This document shows, piece by piece, positions 8,815 to 17,077 of a stretch of DNA of 64,000 bases (within the stretch, counting starts at the first letter, position 1; every line of letters begins with the position of its first letter). Source of the DNA: Campylobacter magnus (lineage in GTDB: Bacteria > Campylobacterota > Campylobacteria > Campylobacterales > Campylobacteraceae); NCBI RefSeq assembly GCF_028649595.1, contig NZ_JAQSLK010000004.1, positions 100,777 through 164,776 of the forward strand. Direction: 5' to 3'. The translations under genes and the position numbers were made by a program. The notes below the pieces were generated by a model. That model did not search any database. It had not been told where the DNA came from and saw only the letters and a program-made list of their open reading frames with translations.

Positions 8815-10063
8815 AATAGCAAATATAAGTGCTTTAGAGGTATTTGATAGCCGCGGAAATCCAACCGTGCAAGCTCGCATCACGCTAGAAAGCGGCGTAA
8901 GCGCAAGCGCAATCGTGCCAAGCGGGGCAAGCACAGGCAAAAGGGAGGCTTTAGAACTTCGTGATGGCGATGCAAACCGCCTAAACAAAAAAGGCGTGCT
9001 AAAAGCAGTAGAAAATGTAAATACGCTAATTGCCGAGAAACTTAAAGGTCAGTGCGTGTTTAATCAAGCAAAGATTGATAGTACAATGCTAGCACTTGAT
9101 GGCACAGATAATTACAGCAAACTAGGCGCAAACGCAGTTTTGGGCGTATCTATGGCAGCAGCAAGGGCAGCAGCATCTGAGCTAAATATCCCACTATATC
9201 GCTACCTTGGTGGCGCAAATGCTAGAATCTTGCCTGTGCCTATGCTAAATATCATAAATGGTGGAGCACACGCAAACAATAATATCGATTTTCAAGAGTT
9301 TATGATTATGCCTTTTGGCTTTGCTAGCTTTAAAGATGCATTTTGTGCAGCAGCTACGATATATGCTAATCTAAAAGGAATTCTAGGCTCTAGTGGCCAA
9401 AGCACAGCTGTAGGCGATGAGGGCGGTTTTGCGCCAAATTTTGCTAGCAATGAAGAGGCTATCAAAGTCATCATGGAAGCAATAGAAAAATCAGGCTACA
9501 AAGCAGGCGAGCAAATAAAAATCGCTTTGGATGTAGCAGCTAGCGAATTTTACGAAAATGGCGTTTATAACTTCGGCGGCAAAAGCCACTCAAGCGATGA
9601 AATGATCGCACTTTATAGCGATTTAGTAGCAAAATATCCTATTTTTTCTATAGAAGACGGACTTAGTGAGGATGACTGGGAGGGCTGGGCGAAGCTTACA
9701 AAAGCCCTTGGCGCAAAAACACAGCTAGTAGGCGATGATCTTTTTGTAACAAATACAAAAATCCTAGCTCGTGGCATTGAAGCAGGCGTAGCAAATGCTA
9801 TCTTAATCAAGCCAAATCAAATCGGCTCAGTAAGCCAAACTATGGGTGCTGTGCGCCTAGCACAACGCAGCGGATATCGCACGATAATGAGCCACAGAAG
9901 CGGCGAGAGCGAGGATAGCTTCATCGCTGATTTTGCTGTGGCGCTAAATACAGCGCAGATAAAGACAGGCTCAACCGCTCGCAGTGACCGCATGGCAAAA
10001 TACAACCGCTTGCTTGAAATCGAGCATGAGAGCGATGGCGAGTATTTGGGACATGAAATCTAG
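8807..10063 (+). CDS. eno: Enolase (phosphopyruvate hydratase)
   Basis: This 418-residue glycolytic/gluconeogenic enzyme interconverts 2-phosphoglycerate and phosphoenolpyruvate. The start is ATG 8807, with GAAGGAG just upstream and giving [20 protein letters not shown], the standard enolase N-terminus. The longer open frame would add 11 unrelated residues. Motifs include [17 protein letters not shown], the [11 protein letters not shown] metal-site region, [21 protein letters not shown] and the C-terminal [17 protein letters not shown]. It overlaps recA and is followed by a repeat-filled gap and then the septum protein gene. Confidence 0.98.
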   Translation: MSKIANISALEVFDSRGNPTVQARITLESGVSASAIVPSGASTGKREALELRDGDANRLNKKGVLKAVENVNTLIAEKLKGQCVFNQAKIDSTMLALDGTDNYSKLGANAVLGVSMAAARAAASELNIPLYRYLGGANARILPVPMLNIINGGAHANNNIDFQEFMIMPFGFASFKDAFCAAATIYANLKGILGSSGQSTAVGDEGGFAPNFASNEEAIKVIMEAIEKSGYKAGEQIKIALDVAASEFYENGVYNFGGKSHSSDEMIALYSDLVAKYPIFSIEDGLSEDDWEGWAKLTKALGAKTQLVGDDLFVTNTKILARGIEAGVANAILIKPNQIGSVSQTMGAVRLAQRSGYRTIMSHRSGESEDSFIADFAVALNTAQIKTGSTARSDRMAKYNRLLEIEHESDGEYLGHEI

Positions 10064-10215
10064 GAAATCTAGAATTCTTAGAATTTTAGTTTGGGAATTC
10101 TAGTTTTAGCCTTAGGAATTCTAGAATTTAACTTGGAATTCTAGAATTCTTAGAATTTTATTTTGGGAATTCTAGAATTCTAGAATTTTAACTTAGGAAT
10201 TCTAGAATTCCTCTG
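10064..10215. repeat. Tandem run of EcoRI-core palindromes
   Basis: About six full or partial GGAATTCTAGAATTCC palindromes in roughly 150 bp separate eno from the next gene. The spacers are A/T-rich and vary in length. This is the densest such run between genes that otherwise look co-oriented and operon-like. Confidence 0.8.
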
Positions 10216-10241
10216 TTTAGAGTATTGCCAAAAGTAACAAA

Positions 10242-10511
10242 ATGAGCGAAATTTTAGACCACTTACCAAAGCAAAGGCGCAAAAAAAACACAAAAGCCTT
10301 GTTAGCTTACGGCGCAATGGCAGTTTGCGTGATCTTTGCTGGCTGGTATATAGGCAATATACTTTTTGGCGCGCGTGGGCTTGATGTGATGCTTGATTTA
10401 CACGCAAAGCGTGAACAGCTAAGCAAACAAGTAAGCGAGCTACAACAAGAAAACGCAAAACTTCAAAAAGACTATTTTGAGCTCATCGGGCTTGATCCTG
10501 AGAGAAACTGA
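10242..10511 (+). CDS. DivIC/FtsB-like septum formation initiator
   Basis: This 89-residue bitopic protein has an N-terminal basic stretch (KQRRKKNTK), one transmembrane helix (about residues 25-45) and a C-terminal coiled coil (HAKREQLSKQVSELQQENAK). That architecture fits FtsB/DivIC, which links FtsQ and FtsL at the division septum. The eno-DivIC-AMIN order matches Campylobacter genomes. It ends just before the AMIN protein start. Confidence 0.8.
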   Translation: MSEILDHLPKQRRKKNTKALLAYGAMAVCVIFAGWYIGNILFGARGLDVMLDLHAKREQLSKQVSELQQENAKLQKDYFELIGLDPERN

Positions 10512-10515
10512 GGAG

Positions 10516-11226
10516 ATGATGAAATATTTATATTTGCTGGCGTGTTTGTTGCCGCTTTTGGCTTTTGGTAGGGACAATCCTTTTATCTCTACTACTTTGG
10601 CTGATTCAAATACTACAAATATCATTACAAAGCTAGCAGGTTTTAGCCAAACAAGCGTGAATTTGCCAAGTGATGCAAGAGAGCTAGAGGCCGTGGTTGT
10701 AGTCTATAAAAGCGTGGATGGCTCGCTAAAAGAAAAGCGTGTGGATATTAGGGCTAGTTTTGACTGGCGTGATACTATCTACATCAGCCGCCAAGCCATG
10801 CCAAAAAACGGCGAAGTGGTTGATGTCTCAGTCACAGCCCAAGGCAACATCACAGAAGCAAGAGCGATAACAAACCTCACAGAAGGCCCACCACTACAAG
10901 CCCTTGCCACACCAAGCCAAAAGACGCCACTAGCAAGTGCTGATATCGTAGCTGGCAGGATAAATGCCTATGCTAATAAAATCGTCATAAACACGCCTGA
11001 TTTGCTGCTAAAAAGCTATGATAAAGGCTCACGCATTGTGATGGATTTTGAGAAAAAAAGTAAGTTTTTAACCCATAGTCGTGAGTTTGGCAACAAAACG
11101 CCTTTGCGCCGCGCAACCGTGGGTTCTCACGGTAAGTTTTATAGAGTGGTTTTGGAGTTAGATAAGAAGTATAAGTATTCTATTAGGCAAAATAGTTCGA
11201 GTTATACTATTTGGCTAGGAAAATAA
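10516..11226 (+). CDS. Periplasmic AMIN-domain protein, CgpA-like glycoprotein
   Basis: A signal peptide (MMKYLYLLACLLPLLAFG) is followed by a sequence with the N-glycosylation sequon D-S-N-T-T about residues 30-35, then a C-terminal AMIN-like beta domain ending YKYSIRQNSSSYTIWLGK. AMIN domains bind peptidoglycan and help position envelope machines. The position after the DivIC-like gene matches the Campylobacter glycoprotein CgpA (Cj1670c in C. jejuni). I set the start at ATG 10516, five bases after the previous stop. The glycosylation itself is inferred from the sequon and genus. Confidence 0.8.
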   Translation: MMKYLYLLACLLPLLAFGRDNPFISTTLADSNTTNIITKLAGFSQTSVNLPSDARELEAVVVVYKSVDGSLKEKRVDIRASFDWRDTIYISRQAMPKNGEVVDVSVTAQGNITEARAITNLTEGPPLQALATPSQKTPLASADIVAGRINAYANKIVINTPDLLLKSYDKGSRIVMDFEKKSKFLTHSREFGNKTPLRRATVGSHGKFYRVVLELDKKYKYSIRQNSSSYTIWLGK

Positions 11227-11247
11227 TAGTTGCTTATCGTTAGGCTT

Positions 11248-11406
11248 TAACTTGTGAGTGCTTTTTTTGGCGATTCGTCTCGCAGCACTATTATAAAAAA
11301 AGCCAGTTACGCGCGCCTTGGGATGGATTTCGTATCCTATCCCTGCGGCGCGCTCACTGCCTTTTGTCATACTAGCACCACGATACTAGAATCGCCGAGC
11401 AAGTTA
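11248..11406 (-). ncRNA. Long interrupted inverted repeat, candidate structured RNA
   Basis: The arms TAACTTG/CAAGTTA (11248-11254 and 11400-11406) and GGCGATTC/GAATCGCC (11269-11276 and 11389-11396) enclose a strong central hairpin with GCGCGCC/GGCGCGC (11311-11317 and 11347-11353) and inner GGGAT/ATCCC pairs. Between them the arms match with several mismatches that would be G-U pairs if RNA were made from the minus strand. No reading frame fits. It could instead be the terminator/MITE-like remnant downstream of the AMIN gene. Confidence 0.4.
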
Positions 11407-11409
11407 CAA

Positions 11410-11705
11410 TCTAGGGAATTCTAGAGTTATTTAGGGAATTTTAGAATTCCGTCATTGCGAGGGAGCAAAGCGACCGAAGCAATCTCGTTTGGAGTTTAAT
11501 AAAAAGCTTAATAAATGAGATTGCTTCGCTTCGCTCGCAATGACGAATTTTGAACAAGATTCTCGGGTCAAGCCCGAGAATGACACAATGTAGGTTGTGG
11601 GATGACATAGTGAGGAATTCTAGGGAATTTTAGAATTCCTAAGTTTTCTGTCATCCTCGGGCTTGACCCGAGGATCTCGGTGCTAGGGAATTCTAGAATT
11701 CCTTA
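11410..11705. repeat. Intergenic hairpin-repeat cluster
   Basis: This holds EcoRI-core palindromes, an inverted pair of the TCATTGCGAG family (about 11453-11545), and two GTCATCC/GGATCTC-family hairpins in opposite orientation (about 11563-11585 and 11651-11680). No gene is present. Confidence 0.8.
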
Positions 11706-11740
11706 GTGATTTTATAAATTATTTAAAAGAAAGTAGAGTT

Positions 11741-12847
11741 TTGAAAAGACAAGTATTTAGTTTGATATTCATTGTTTGGGCTAGGTTTTTTGGGCTTTTT
11801 GTGATTTTACCTGTGCTTAGTGCTTATGCTAGCGGAGAGGCGTGGCAAATAGGTCTAGCTGTGGGGGCGTATGCGCTAAGCCAGATAATATTTGCAGCAC
11901 CCTTTGGGCATTTAAGCGATAAAATCGGTCGCAAAAAAGCCCTAGGCTTAGGTATCGCTATTTACGGCCTTGGCAGCGTGCTTTGCGCTATATTTAGCGA
12001 TAGTATTTATCTGCTGATTTTGGGACGTTTTATTCAAGGTGCTGGCGCAGTTGGCGCTGTAGCAAGTGCCTTTATCGCTGATATAGTGCCAGAAAACTCC
12101 CGTTCAAAATACATGGCGCTTCTTGGCATGGGCGTTGGTATGGCCTTTGTGATTGCTATGATTTCAAGCCCTATTATAGCTAGCTATTTGGGGCTTAGTG
12201 CGCTATTTTGGCTTTGTGCTTTGCTTTGCGTGATTAGTGCTGTTATCTTGCTAGGTTTAGCCGAGCCAGAAAAACACGAGCATAATGAGACCACTACCAC
12301 CTACGAGCTTATTAAAAACAAAAATGTTCGCATTTTAAGCCTTAGCAATTTTTTCCAAAAAATGTTTTTAAATGCTTTTTTTGTAAGCATAGGGCTTGTG
12401 CTTGTGGGGCAAATGGGCTTTGAGCGTGCTAGTTTGTGGCAGATTTATGCGCTGTGTGCGGTTTTTGGCTTTTTTTCTATGGGCGTGGCTGGATTTTTGG
12501 GCGATGCTAAGGGCAAGGCAAAAGAGCTATTTTTTGCTAGCGTGATTATTTTTGCGCTTAGTTTGCTTGTGTTTTTGATCTCACCAAGCTTTGAGAATAT
12601 ACTATTTGCCTTTGTTGGTGCGGTGCTATTTTTCATCGCATTTAGCCTTCAGGAGCCGATTTTACAAAGCCAAATGAGTAAATTAACAAAAGCAAAACGA
12701 GGCGTGGCCCTTGGCGTGCTAAATGCCTGTGGATACGGCGGTAGCTTTGTTGGCAGCTTGCTTGGGGCTAGCTACTTTGCGCCTTATGTTATGCTCGCAC
12801 TTTGCGTGCTGTGGGTGCTAATGCTAGCTAAACTTGATAGAATTTAA
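11741..12847 (+). CDS. MFS transporter
   Basis: This 368-residue protein has about 11-12 hydrophobic helices. The MFS signature GHLSDKIGRKKALGLG lies in the loop between helices 2 and 3 (about residues 56-71), and LILGRFIQGAGAVGAVASAFIAD in helix 4. It resembles drug/sugar exporters of the YajR type but ends without a C-terminal domain. The substrate is not predictable. The start codon is TTG at 11741. The 3' end overlaps the next small gene by 14 bases. Confidence 0.88.
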   Translation: MKRQVFSLIFIVWARFFGLFVILPVLSAYASGEAWQIGLAVGAYALSQIIFAAPFGHLSDKIGRKKALGLGIAIYGLGSVLCAIFSDSIYLLILGRFIQGAGAVGAVASAFIADIVPENSRSKYMALLGMGVGMAFVIAMISSPIIASYLGLSALFWLCALLCVISAVILLGLAEPEKHEHNETTTTYELIKNKNVRILSLSNFFQKMFLNAFFVSIGLVLVGQMGFERASLWQIYALCAVFGFFSMGVAGFLGDAKGKAKELFFASVIIFALSLLVFLISPSFENILFAFVGAVLFFIAFSLQEPILQSQMSKLTKAKRGVALGVLNACGYGGSFVGSLLGASYFAPYVMLALCVLWVLMLAKLDRI

Positions 12848-13094
12848 GCAGATTTTAGGTAGATATTTGAGAAACTTTTTTGCATTTTTACTGGCATTTT
12901 CGCTGCCCACGGCTGTGCTTATAGGGCTTTTTGCTTTGCTAGCCTTTGTATTTTTTGCGCTTAGTTGGCTGTTTATTTTTGCGCTGCCTGTATTGCTTGG
13001 AGTTTTTGTGTATTTTTATTTTAAAAAAGGCAAAAAGAAAAACCGCTTCGTAGAAATAGACTTTGAGGCGCACAGAAGAAAGTTTAAGCACTAG
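12834..13094 (+). CDS. Small membrane protein with basic C-terminal tail
   Basis: This 86-residue protein has two closely spaced long hydrophobic helices (about residues 14-63) and a Lys/Arg-rich tail (FKKGKKKNRF). A TTG start at 12834 overlaps the MFS gene by 14 bases. No recognised family. Coupling suggests it is co-expressed with the transporter. Confidence 0.6.
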   Translation: MIEFKQILGRYLRNFFAFLLAFSLPTAVLIGLFALLAFVFFALSWLFIFALPVLLGVFVYFYFKKGKKKNRFVEIDFEAHRRKFKH

Positions 13095-13420
13095 GGAATT
13101 CTAGAATTCCTTTGTTTTTTTCTGGGGGTTAGGGGGTTTCTTTTTGGGAATTTTAGATTAGGGAATTTAGAATTCCCTAAAATTCGTCATTGCGAGGCTT
13201 TGAAAAAAAGAGGGAGCAATCTTATTTATTAAACCTTGAACGAGATTGCTTCACTTCGCTCGCAATGACGGAATTTTAAAATTCTTTGTGATGAGATTGT
13301 CCGGTCAAGCCGGACAATGACACAGAGCGGTCAAGCCGTACAATGACATAAGTAGTTAGGAATTCTAGAATTCCCTAGAAAAAATCTAGAATTCCTAGGA
13401 ATTCTAGATTTTATGGTAAT
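13095..13420. repeat. Intergenic hairpin-repeat cluster
   Basis: The stretch holds EcoRI-core palindromes, a GGGGGTTAGGGGG box (about 13122-13136), an inverted pair of TCATTGCGAG-family arms, and a GTCCGG/CCGGAC version of the GTCATCC hairpin family near 13295-13322. No gene is seen. Confidence 0.75.
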
Positions 13421-13471
13421 TGTTTAAATTACTATAAAGTGTTTTGAGGTTTGTTGTCAGCGTTATTTACT

Positions 13472-14029
13472 TTAGTATATACCACCTGAACTGATTTCTA
13501 TACAGCCCATACCACTAACTTTTTCATCCGTTTCATTTTCATTATAACCTGTACAGCTTCGGGTGCCATTCCATCCAGTAATATTTGTTGATACAGTTGA
13601 TTTTAAGAATTGTTGCATTGGAGCAGATTTCAAAACTGCTTTACAAACAGTATTATTGTTTTGTAAAACTGGCAGAAAAAAAACAATTCCTCTACCCTTA
13701 TCATCTTCTGCAACTCCTATTTGTAGACAACTGTCTAAATCTTTATCAGTGTCAGCCTTACCAATCTCTAATATACCGTAAGAGCCACCATTCCTATTAC
13801 TAAGATTTTTAAATTTTACATTTGTCATTACACTAAAATCTCTAGCAAATTCACCGTTTACAGCGTAATAGCTAGTAACATCACTTAAAAATGTGCGGAT
13901 ATTTGCTACAGTAGCTGCGATTTCAGCGTCAGTTCTTGTAGCAGCTAGGCGAGGGATAGCTACGCTAGCTAGAATTCCTAAGATAACGATCACGAAGATC
14001 AGCTCAATCATTGTAAAGCCCTTTTTCAT
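13472..14029 (-). CDS. Type IV pilin/type II secretion pseudopilin
   Basis: This 185-residue protein has a class-III signal peptide: MKKG-FTMIELIFVIVILGI, with the prepilin peptidase cut after G4 and Glu5 of the mature chain (FTMIE). The hydrophobic N-terminal helix is followed by RLAATRTDAE and a variable globular part with four or more Cys (for example SCLQIG, TVCKAV, RSCTGY, GMGCIE). In Campylobacter such proteins belong to type II-like DNA-uptake/pseudopilus systems. The first 38 residues and about 140 bp of upstream DNA nearly match the gene at 56244-56762, while the C-terminal parts diverge, so these are duplicated or recombined paralogues. Confidence 0.85.
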   Translation of the reverse strand: MKKGFTMIELIFVIVILGILASVAIPRLAATRTDAEIAATVANIRTFLSDVTSYYAVNGEFARDFSVMTNVKFKNLSNRNGGSYGILEIGKADTDKDLDSCLQIGVAEDDKGRGIVFFLPVLQNNNTVCKAVLKSAPMQQFLKSTVSTNITGWNGTRSCTGYNENETDEKVSGMGCIEISSGGIY

Positions 14030-14170
14030 GGCTAACTCCTTTAAATATTAAATGAATCGGTATTTTACTATGTTAATTACTAAACTTGGCTTAAAATAAG
14101 CTATTTTTTTGCTTTTGTTAATGTTTTATTAAGCGTTTTTTTTTTTTTTGTTAAAGTATTTTTGCTATGG
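14030..14170. promoter_or_regulatory. Conserved upstream region of pilin paralogue 1
   Basis: This segment resembles 56763-56900 closely. Both have GGCTAACTCC immediately next to the ATG (AGGAG ribosome-binding site on the minus strand), followed by TTAAAATAAGCTATTTTTTT and TTTTGTTAATGTTTTATTAA. It probably holds the shared promoter. The duplication includes regulation as well as coding sequence. Confidence 0.6.
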
Positions 14171-14485
14171 AATTCTAGATTTTATTCTAGGGAATTTTGA
14201 ACGGAATTTTGAACGAGATTGCTTCGTCGTTCGTTTTACTCACTCCTCGCAATGACGGAATTTTGGACGGAATTTTAGAATTCCTAGAGCAGAGATCCTC
14301 GGGTCAAGCCCGAGGATGACACGGTAGGGAATTCTAGATTAAGGAATTCTAGTTTAGGGAATTCTCTTTAAGGAATTCTCTTTAAGGAATTCTAGAATTC
14401 TAGAATTCCTAAGTAAAAAATACCCCCTAACCCCCAACCAGCGGATGCGAAGCAAAAAATAAGGAATTCTAGAATTCCCTAGCAA
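14170..14485. repeat. Intergenic repeat cluster
   Basis: This holds EcoRI-core palindromes, including a short tandem of GGAATTCTCTTTAA units (about 14355-14390), GCAATCTC-family arms, a CCTCGGG-type hairpin (about 14291-14320) and a CCCCCTAACCCCC box. No gene is seen. Confidence 0.75.
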
Positions 14486-14488
14486 ATT

Positions 14489-14923
14489 TTATTTCAAGCT
14501 AAGAGCCTCGCTTTTAGCCATTTGGTCGCAAAGCTCGTTTTCTGCGTGTCCTGCGTGCCCTTTTACCCACTGCGCTTTTACCTTGTGAAAAGCAAGCAGC
14601 TTTGCTAACTCTTGCCATAGTTCTTGGTTTTTTATAGGTTGTTTGCTAGCGGTTTTAAAGCCATTTTTTTGCCATTTTGCTAGCCACTCGTTTATGCCCT
14701 TTGCCGTGTAGCTACTATCTGTGAAAAGCTCCACTTCACAAGACTCTTTAAGTGCCTTTAAAGCGTTAATTGCAGCACTTAGCTCCATTTGGTTATTTGT
14801 GGTATTAGCCTTTGCGCCGCTTGCTTTTTTCTCGTGTTCTTTGTAGCGTAGGATATACGCCCAGCCGCCATTTCCAGGGTTTCCAAGACAGCTGCCATCG
14901 CAAAAAATCTGCACTTTTTTCAC
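14489..14923 (-). CDS. rnhA: Ribonuclease HI
   Basis: RNase HI (144 aa) degrades the RNA strand of RNA-DNA hybrids such as Okazaki primers and R-loops. The catalytic set D9 (FCDGS), E47 (NQMELSAA), D69 (FTDSSY) and D133 (ELCDQMA) is present, with His123 in the KGHAGHAENE loop. Its start overlaps the end of the upstream TPR gene by 4 bases. The rnhA-TPR-dnaG neighbourhood matches C. jejuni. Confidence 0.96.
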   Translation of the reverse strand: MKKVQIFCDGSCLGNPGNGGWAYILRYKEHEKKASGAKANTTNNQMELSAAINALKALKESCEVELFTDSSYTAKGINEWLAKWQKNGFKTASKQPIKNQELWQELAKLLAFHKVKAQWVKGHAGHAENELCDQMAKSEALSLK

Positions 14924-15897
14924 ATATCCCCCTTTTGCTGTGAAAAACTCTCATCTTGTCTCAAAGTGGCATCTAGCTTAACACTAGCGATTTTTAGGCA
15001 TTTTGGACAGCGAGCAAAAAACAGCGGAAGCTCGTTTTTACAAGCTAAGCAGGTGTATTTAAACTCCAATTTTGCCCCTAGGTTATTTTCTTTGGCAAGT
15101 TTAGCTAGCTTTATGCTAAACTTAAGATTTTCACATCCATTTTGCTCATCTGTGAAAAACTCGTTCCAAAACTCGCTCAAAGTATCTAGATCAAAGAGAT
15201 CAGCGCACATTTGTAAGGGCGGCAACTCATCAGCACTTGGCTTTTCGTAGTTTTTGCTTTTTAGCTCGCAAATATATCTTTTAACAAGCGCTGTTTGGGG
15301 TAGGGTTTTTAGGGCTGTGATTTTATCCCCAGTGCTAAGGGCCGCAGATAAAAGCTCGCTAGCACCGATATAAGCACGCAAATCATCATCACAGCACCCC
15401 AAAGCAAAAAGCGCATCAAGGCAGGATTTAATCCCATCTTTATCCTTTAATTTTTCGTAGACAAAAAGCAGATGAAATAGCGCCTTCTCATCTCGTGGCT
15501 TTGCGCCAAGTAGCTCTTCAAGGCAGTCTTTGGCGTTTTTTAATAGGCCTGTTTTTATGTAGGCAAGTCCAAGGTCGCCTAGCAAGAGCATTTTTTCATC
15601 ATGCCCTGCTTTTTTGATAGCTTTTTCGTAGAAATTAGCTGCTTTTTGCCAGTCGCCAAGCTTGGCAAAACCCGTGGCAATCACTGCTAGTTCAGGGCTT
15701 TCTAGGCTGCTTAGGGATTCTATGATTTTGCTATCATCTTGGCTGAATTTGGCTAAAAACTTATCAATGCTAGCATCTTTGCTTTTGCGAGAAAACACAC
15801 CCCAAAAGTAGCTAAAAATCACCACCACAACGACACTTAGCACCAGTATAATCAGCCCAAAAATCGGATCTCTTGCATCAATAAATAAAAAGTCCAT
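14920..15897 (-). CDS. Membrane-anchored TPR protein with C-terminal zinc-ribbon-like motif (LapB/YciM-like layout)
   Basis: This 325-residue protein has one N-terminal transmembrane helix (about residues 10-35), a run of TPR helices (for example ATGFAKLGDWQKAANFYEKA, about residues 73-170) and a C-terminal double CxxC (TCLACKN...ARCPKCLK, about residues 284-305). An N-terminal anchor, TPR units and a rubredoxin-like end are the layout of LapB/YciM, which controls LpxC in other Gram-negatives. Sequence similarity to that family is only architectural here. It overlaps rnhA. Confidence 0.7.
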   Translation of the reverse strand: MDFLFIDARDPIFGLIILVLSVVVVVIFSYFWGVFSRKSKDASIDKFLAKFSQDDSKIIESLSSLESPELAVIATGFAKLGDWQKAANFYEKAIKKAGHDEKMLLLGDLGLAYIKTGLLKNAKDCLEELLGAKPRDEKALFHLLFVYEKLKDKDGIKSCLDALFALGCCDDDLRAYIGASELLSAALSTGDKITALKTLPQTALVKRYICELKSKNYEKPSADELPPLQMCADLFDLDTLSEFWNEFFTDEQNGCENLKFSIKLAKLAKENNLGAKLEFKYTCLACKNELPLFFARCPKCLKIASVKLDATLRQDESFSQQKGDM

Positions 15898-15904
15898 TTT
15901 CTGC

Positions 15905-16075
15905 CTTTATTTAGGGAATTTTAAAATTCCGTCCAAAATTTCGTCATTGCGAGGCTTTGAAAAAGCCGAAGCAATCTCGCTCAAGGCTTAATAAATGAGA
16001 TTGCTTCGGTCGCTTTGCTCCCTCGCAATGACGGACATTCCGCAATGACGGAATTTTAGGGAATTCTAGAATTCC
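15905..16075. repeat. Intergenic hairpin-repeat pair
   Basis: An inverted pair of TCATTGCGAG/GCAATCTC arms (about 15940-16033), separated by AAGGCTTAATAA, could fold into one long hairpin. EcoRI-core half palindromes flank it. Confidence 0.75.
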
Positions 16076-17077
16076 CTAGCCCACTAGATATTTTTTTGCC
16101 TCATCTTTGCTAGCAAATGCGCTAGTATTTATTAGCTCATCACCGATTTTTACTTCGTAGCATTTGCCGTTTTCGCTTTTGCCATAAGTAAGCGCAAAGC
16201 GTGCTGAGAGCTCACGCTCGCTCTCATTAGCACTTTTTGATACTAGCACAAAAGCACCTGTAAAGTTATCAATCTGCGCTTTCATATACTGCTTATTAAG
16301 CCCAGAGTTAAATAGCTCTAAAAGTGAGTTATTTTCTCTCTCATCTCGCCCTATAATCAGCTTTGCGCCATTTTCAAGTCGCAGGTGCCTGCCATAGCGC
16401 AGACTTTGAAGGTCAAGCTCGTCCATCTCTCGCCCCTTGCCCTCGTGTGCCATCCAGTCTTGAATTCTAGCACTAAATCCTTGATCTGTGTAGGGACAGC
16501 CCCCACCAGGACTAGCCCACTCGCTAAAGCCAAAGAGCGTGGCTAGCTCGGTTTGGCGAGCTCTTGAGCGACCATTTATTGCTTCAAGCTTTTCTCTATC
16601 TACAAAGCCTCTTAGCTCAGGCAGACTTGGTGGCAGCAGCTTAGCACACAGTGGGCGCAAAATAATCTCGCCGTTGCCTGAGAGCTTTTTTACTTGATTC
16701 ATCGCTTCATTTCTTTGGCTCATAGGCCGCTGTCCTAAGACCTCACCAGAGATAACAAAGCTAGCCTTATGCTCTTCAAGCAGACAAATAGCTGTCTTAA
16801 ACATATATCCGTGGCAGTCAATACAAGGATTAAACGCCTTTCCGTAGCCGTATTTTGGGCTAAAAAGCACATCGCGCAAATATTTATTTGTGATATTTAC
16901 TCTCTCAAAACTAGCCCCAGCCTCAGCTGCCCTACGCTCTAAGGTCTTTAGCATATTCTCATCCCTGCTAAATCCTATATCAAAGTGCAGGGCATGAACC
17001 TCAATGCCTTGATTTGTAATAAGCTTAATTGCTAGCATGCTATCAAGCCCACCGCTAAAAAGCGCAAGTGCTTTCAT
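16076..17077 (-). CDS. PP-loop tRNA thiolation-like protein (MnmA/ThiI-like)
   Basis: This 333-residue protein has the N-terminal PP-loop SGGLDS (residues 8-13), which binds ATP for adenylation. Next come FNPCIDCHGYMFKTA, with a CxxC, and SFVISGEVLGQRPMSQ. The C-terminal half carries EWASPGGGCPYTDQGFSARIQDW. This arrangement belongs to a MnmA/ThiI-like group often annotated as tRNA methyltransferase or tRNA 2-thiouridylase in epsilon- and deltaproteobacteria. The likely role is sulfur insertion into tRNA, but the substrate is not settled. It abuts dnaG, whose stop codon immediately precedes its ATG. Confidence 0.75.
   Translation of the reverse strand: MKALALFSGGLDSMLAIKLITNQGIEVHALHFDIGFSRDENMLKTLERRAAEAGASFERVNITNKYLRDVLFSPKYGYGKAFNPCIDCHGYMFKTAICLLEEHKASFVISGEVLGQRPMSQRNEAMNQVKKLSGNGEIILRPLCAKLLPPSLPELRGFVDREKLEAINGRSRARQTELATLFGFSEWASPGGGCPYTDQGFSARIQDWMAHEGKGREMDELDLQSLRYGRHLRLENGAKLIIGRDERENNSLLELFNSGLNKQYMKAQIDNFTGAFVLVSKSANESERELSARFALTYGKSENGKCYEVKIGDELINTSAFASKDEAKKYLVG

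Noticed and set aside
10180..10458. Minus-strand frame over the DivIC-like gene
   Set aside because: It is a shadow of the coding strand and of the palindrome run, with no family features.
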